This document shows positions 61,626 to 64,000 of a stretch of 64,000 nucleotides of DNA, one piece after another. Below the pieces are notes generated by a model that was not told the DNA's origin, ran no database searches, and was given only the letters and a program-made list of their open reading frames with translations. Origin of the DNA: Nocardia cyriacigeorgica (GTDB lineage Bacteria; Actinomycetota; Actinomycetes; Mycobacteriales; Mycobacteriaceae); the NCBI RefSeq assembly GCF_029868385.1, contig NZ_JARWNX010000062.1:248001-312000 (forward strand), written 5' to 3'. Position numbers and translations under genes: made by a program. Each line of letters begins with the position of its first letter. Within the stretch, counting starts at the first letter, position 1.

Positions 61626-62841
61626 CCGCGGACTGCGCCTGCTCCGTCGATGCGGCCGGAGCAGGTGCGGCCGGAACACCCAGCGCCCGTTCGAATCCCG
61701 CGGGTACGACGATATCGCCGCGGTCCAGCTCGGTGATGCTGGTCTTGCGCAGGCCCAGCAGCGCCGAATCGATGCCGCCGCGCAGGATGTCGAGCACGTT
61801 CTCCACACCCGCCTGCCCGTTGGCGGCCAGACCCCACAGGTAGGCGCGCCCGATCATCACGGCGCGGGCGCCGAGGGCGACGGCCTTGACCACATCGCTG
61901 CCACGCCGGATGCCACCGTCGAGCAGGATCTCGATCTCCGAACCCACCGCGTCGGCGAGCACCGGCAGCGCGCGGATGGCGGCGGGGGTGCCGTCGAGGT
62001 TGTTGCCGCCGTGGTTGGACACCGAGATGGCGGCCACGCCCGCGTCCACGGCGCGGTGGGCGTCGTCGACGCGCATCACGCCCTTGAGCATCACCGGGCC
62101 GTCCCACTGTTCGCAGATCCATGCCACATCGGCCCAGTCGGGGGCCGGGGTGCCCATCCATTCGCCGTACGCCCCGAAGAACCCCGGTGCCGGGGCATCG
62201 CCCACCGCCATATTCGGCGCGGTGAGATCGGGCAGCTTGCCCGATCGCACGTAGGTGGTCAGCCAGCGGGGCTTGATCATGGTCTGCGGGGCGAACTTCA
62301 TCATGGTGCGCAGATTCAGCGATTCCGGGATCACGGGGCTGCCCCAGTCGCGCCCGTGCGAGAACGACCAGTCCAGCGTCAGGATCAGCCCGACCGCGCC
62401 CGCGGCCTTCGCCCGTGCCATCCGCGCGGAGATCTCGTCCTTGCTGCCACACCAGTACAGCTGGAAGAAGGTGGCCGGATTGGCCGCGATCACCTCTTCG
62501 ATCGGTTTGCTCGCGAACGATGACAGACCCATGGCGGTCCCCCGCGCGGCGGCGGCTCGAGCCACGGCGACCTCACCGTCGGGGTGCACGGCCTGCACGC
62601 CGGTCGGCGAGATCAGCACCGGCATCGAGATCTGTTGTCCCAGCACGGTGGTCGACTGATCGCGCGCACCGATCGGCCCGGCGACGTGCGGTGCGAAACC
62701 CAGTTCGGTGAACGCGGTCTGATTGTCCTCGATGGTCTGGCCGCGTTCGGAACCGGCGATCAGCGCGCCGTACACCGATTTCGGGAGACGTTTCTTCGCG
62801 CGCCGCTGCGCTTCGGCGACGGTTTCGAACCACGGGTTCAT
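61606..62841 (-). CDS. mftD: Mycofactocin biosynthesis FMN-dependent dehydrogenase MftD
   Basis: 411 residues from ATG 62841, overlapping mftE by ATGA. Lactate-oxidase-type FMN barrel: PVLISPTGVQAVHPDGEVAVARAAAARGTAMGLSS, FFQLYWCGSKDE, the catalytic His in VSNHGGNNLDGTPA, and ILLDGGIRRGSDVVKAVALGA. MftD converts the MftE-released dipeptide-derived intermediate to pre-mycofactocin. The long C-terminal Ala/Pro-rich tail is unusual. Confidence 0.9.
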   Translation of the reverse strand: MNPWFETVAEAQRRAKKRLPKSVYGALIAGSERGQTIEDNQTAFTELGFAPHVAGPIGARDQSTTVLGQQISMPVLISPTGVQAVHPDGEVAVARAAAARGTAMGLSSFASKPIEEVIAANPATFFQLYWCGSKDEISARMARAKAAGAVGLILTLDWSFSHGRDWGSPVIPESLNLRTMMKFAPQTMIKPRWLTTYVRSGKLPDLTAPNMAVGDAPAPGFFGAYGEWMGTPAPDWADVAWICEQWDGPVMLKGVMRVDDAHRAVDAGVAAISVSNHGGNNLDGTPAAIRALPVLADAVGSEIEILLDGGIRRGSDVVKAVALGARAVMIGRAYLWGLAANGQAGVENVLDILRGGIDSALLGLRKTSITELDRGDIVVPAGFERALGVPAAPAPAASTEQAQSAATAGAR

Positions 62842-63566
62842 GGCTGGATCCTTTCGGGATTCTCCGGCCACCACAGCCGGGTCTGATCGGTCAGTTGTGC
62901 GGTCAGCTCGGCGAGCAGGGCGGCGCCCTCCGCAGCGGTCGCGCCCACCGGATCACCGAGCACACCGTTGGGGCTCACCGCGCGCACTCCCCCGGCCCGC
63001 AGCAGCGGCAGGATCTGCGGTAGCGGCCGGATATCGCCGGCTTCGGCGCGCTCGGTGCGGACCCGGCCGGGTTCGAGCGCCAGTTGGAGCGCGGTCTCGG
63101 TGCGGCCAGCGTGCGGATCGCCGTCGTAGCGCGGCAGGAACAGGCGCACATCGCGGGATTCGGTGCGCAGCAGCGCGACCGCGCGGCGCAACGGCTCGAC
63201 ATTGCCGCCGTGCCCGTTGACGAGCACGATCCGCTCGAAACTCTCGGTGGCCGAACGGCACAGCTCGACGATCACCAGCTCCAGCGCGGCGGCGCCGATG
63301 GACAGCGTGCCGGGAAACCCCGCGTGCTCCCCGCTGGATCCGTACGGAATGGCAGGCGCGACAAGCACATCCGAGCGTTCGGCGGCCAATCCGGCACACA
63401 GCGCGCGGGCGATATCGGTATCGGTGGACAACGGCAGATGCGGGCCGTGCTGTTCGGTCGAACCGACCGGCACGGCCACGATCACACCCGCGGCGACATA
63501 TTCGCCCGCCTCGGGCCATGTGAGATCCGCCATCATGTCGCCGACATTAACGTCACTCACTGACAT
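62838..63566 (-). CDS. mftE: Mycofactocin precursor peptidase MftE (creatininase family)
   Basis: About 242 residues. Creatininase motifs: IVAVPVGSTEQHGPHLPLSTDTDIA (metal ligands), NGHGGNVEPLRRAV, and GDPHAGRTETALQL. It cleaves the modified MftA tail. The start is uncertain: ATG 63566 lies inside the repeat region, ATG 63533 (ADLTWPE) is an alternative. Translationally coupled to mftD. Confidence 0.88.
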   Translation of the reverse strand: MSVSDVNVGDMMADLTWPEAGEYVAAGVIVAVPVGSTEQHGPHLPLSTDTDIARALCAGLAAERSDVLVAPAIPYGSSGEHAGFPGTLSIGAAALELVIVELCRSATESFERIVLVNGHGGNVEPLRRAVALLRTESRDVRLFLPRYDGDPHAGRTETALQLALEPGRVRTERAEAGDIRPLPQILPLLRAGGVRAVSPNGVLGDPVGATAAEGAALLAELTAQLTDQTRLWWPENPERIQP

Positions 63567-63599
63567 AATCAATAGGCCGCTCGGCCGCATAATCAATAG
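63564..63599. repeat. Two direct repeats in the mftE-mftR promoter region
   Basis: CATAATCAATAG occurs at 63564-63575 and 63588-63599, 24 bases start to start, around a GGCCGCTCGGCC core. Likely regulator binding sites in the divergent promoter. Confidence 0.6.
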
Positions 63600-63601
63600 C
63601 C

Positions 63602-64000
63602 GTGACGGCACACAGCACCCGCGGGCGCCCACGCGGCACCAGCAAACGCGCGCTCGAACTCATCGCCATGCGGCTGTTCAGCGAACAGGGCTTCGATGAC
63701 ACCACCGTCGAGCAGATCGCCGCGGCGGCGGGCGTCAGCGGCCGCACCTTCTTCCGCTACTTCCCCAGCAAGGCCGAGGTGCTCTGGTACCAGTTCGACG
63801 ACGAGGTCGCGGCCCTGCGCGCCGACTTCGCCACCGTCGACCCCGACATCCCGATGATGACCGCCGTCCGCCAGGTGGTGGTCAACGCCAACCGCTACCG
63901 CGCCGAAGACGTGCCGGAACTACGCACTCGTATGCAACTGGTCGCCACCGTGCCCGCCCTCGCCGCCACCGCGGGCGCGCACTACGACGCCTGGGAGCGC
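63602..64000 (+). CDS. mftR: Mycofactocin regulator MftR-like TetR protein (cut by window end)
   Basis: 133 codons of an open frame from GTG 63602 to the window edge. HTH SKRALELIAMRLFSEQGFDDTTVEQIAAAAGVSGRTFFRYFPSKAEVLW is of the MftR type (RTFFRYFPSK). Divergent from mftE. The name rests on position and HTH resemblance. The C-terminus is outside the window. Confidence 0.75.
   Translation, partial: MTAHSTRGRPRGTSKRALELIAMRLFSEQGFDDTTVEQIAAAAGVSGRTFFRYFPSKAEVLWYQFDDEVAALRADFATVDPDIPMMTAVRQVVVNANRYRAEDVPELRTRMQLVATVPALAATAGAHYDAWER

Overview
The window reads as chromosomal DNA of a high-GC mycolic-acid actinomycete, most likely a Nocardia or a close relative. Evidence for this: a proteasomal ATPase Mpa/ARC ending in GQYL, IdeR-type iron boxes, mycofactocin genes, a class I fumarase, actinobacterial XRE and DUF574 families, a flavin monooxygenase close to the Nocardia rifampicin monooxygenase, and frequent GTG/TTG starts. 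No rRNA, tRNA, transposase or complete CRISPR array was seen.

Region by region. 1-4.2 kb: small stress, membrane and regulator genes (AIM24-like, secreted Cys/Trp peptide, ArsC-like, PPOX oxidoreductase, membrane protein, TetR with two matching operators) and a probable 27-residue peptide gene. 4.2-22.4 kb: a core block whose order (mpa, lppK-like, trmI, RecB-like nuclease, hisG, hisE, metH, PAC2) matches the M. tuberculosis Rv2115c-Rv2125 neighbourhood as I remember it. It is interrupted by a split YeiH-type transporter, by a three-gene oxygenase / methyltransferase / carnitine-type acyltransferase cassette, and by a HAD phosphatase and a Ser/Thr kinase. 22.4-31.7 kb: a resolvase-like small gene, an XRE regulator, and a three-gene type II Wadjet-like operon (JetA, JetB, JetC) with no JetD nuclease gene. 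31.9-35.3 kb: a TPP-riboswitch-controlled operon for TenA and an ABC importer of a thiamin pyrimidine precursor. 35.4-39.1 kb: an iron-box-preceded pair of ABC transporter half-molecules resembling IrtAB. 39.1-48.9 kb: accessory genes (P450, DUF574 methyltransferase, XRE+HD operon with facing small ORFs, PPOX protein, broken DHFR-like gene, Rox-like monooxygenase, ankyrin/DUF1905/membrane operon under a TetR regulator). 48.9-56.2 kb: an iron-box-preceded pair, a GltB-like glutamate synthase large subunit followed by a CysJ-like diflavin reductase. 56.4-61.6 kb: VanY-like peptidase, class I fumarase, MarR, TetR facing an imine-reductase-like gene, and a fragment of a second imine reductase. 61.6-64 kb: mycofactocin genes mftD and mftE with a divergent mftR cut by the window end.

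The most interesting systems are (1) the Wadjet-like SMC operon without its topoisomerase-VI-like nuclease, (2) the iron-box-linked GltB-like/CysJ-like pair, which may be a low-iron-sulfur form of glutamate synthase, and (3) the oxygenase/methyltransferase/acyltransferase cassette, which could make an O-acylated small molecule. Coordinates and start choices come from reading the sequence; family names come from motif recognition, not from database searches.
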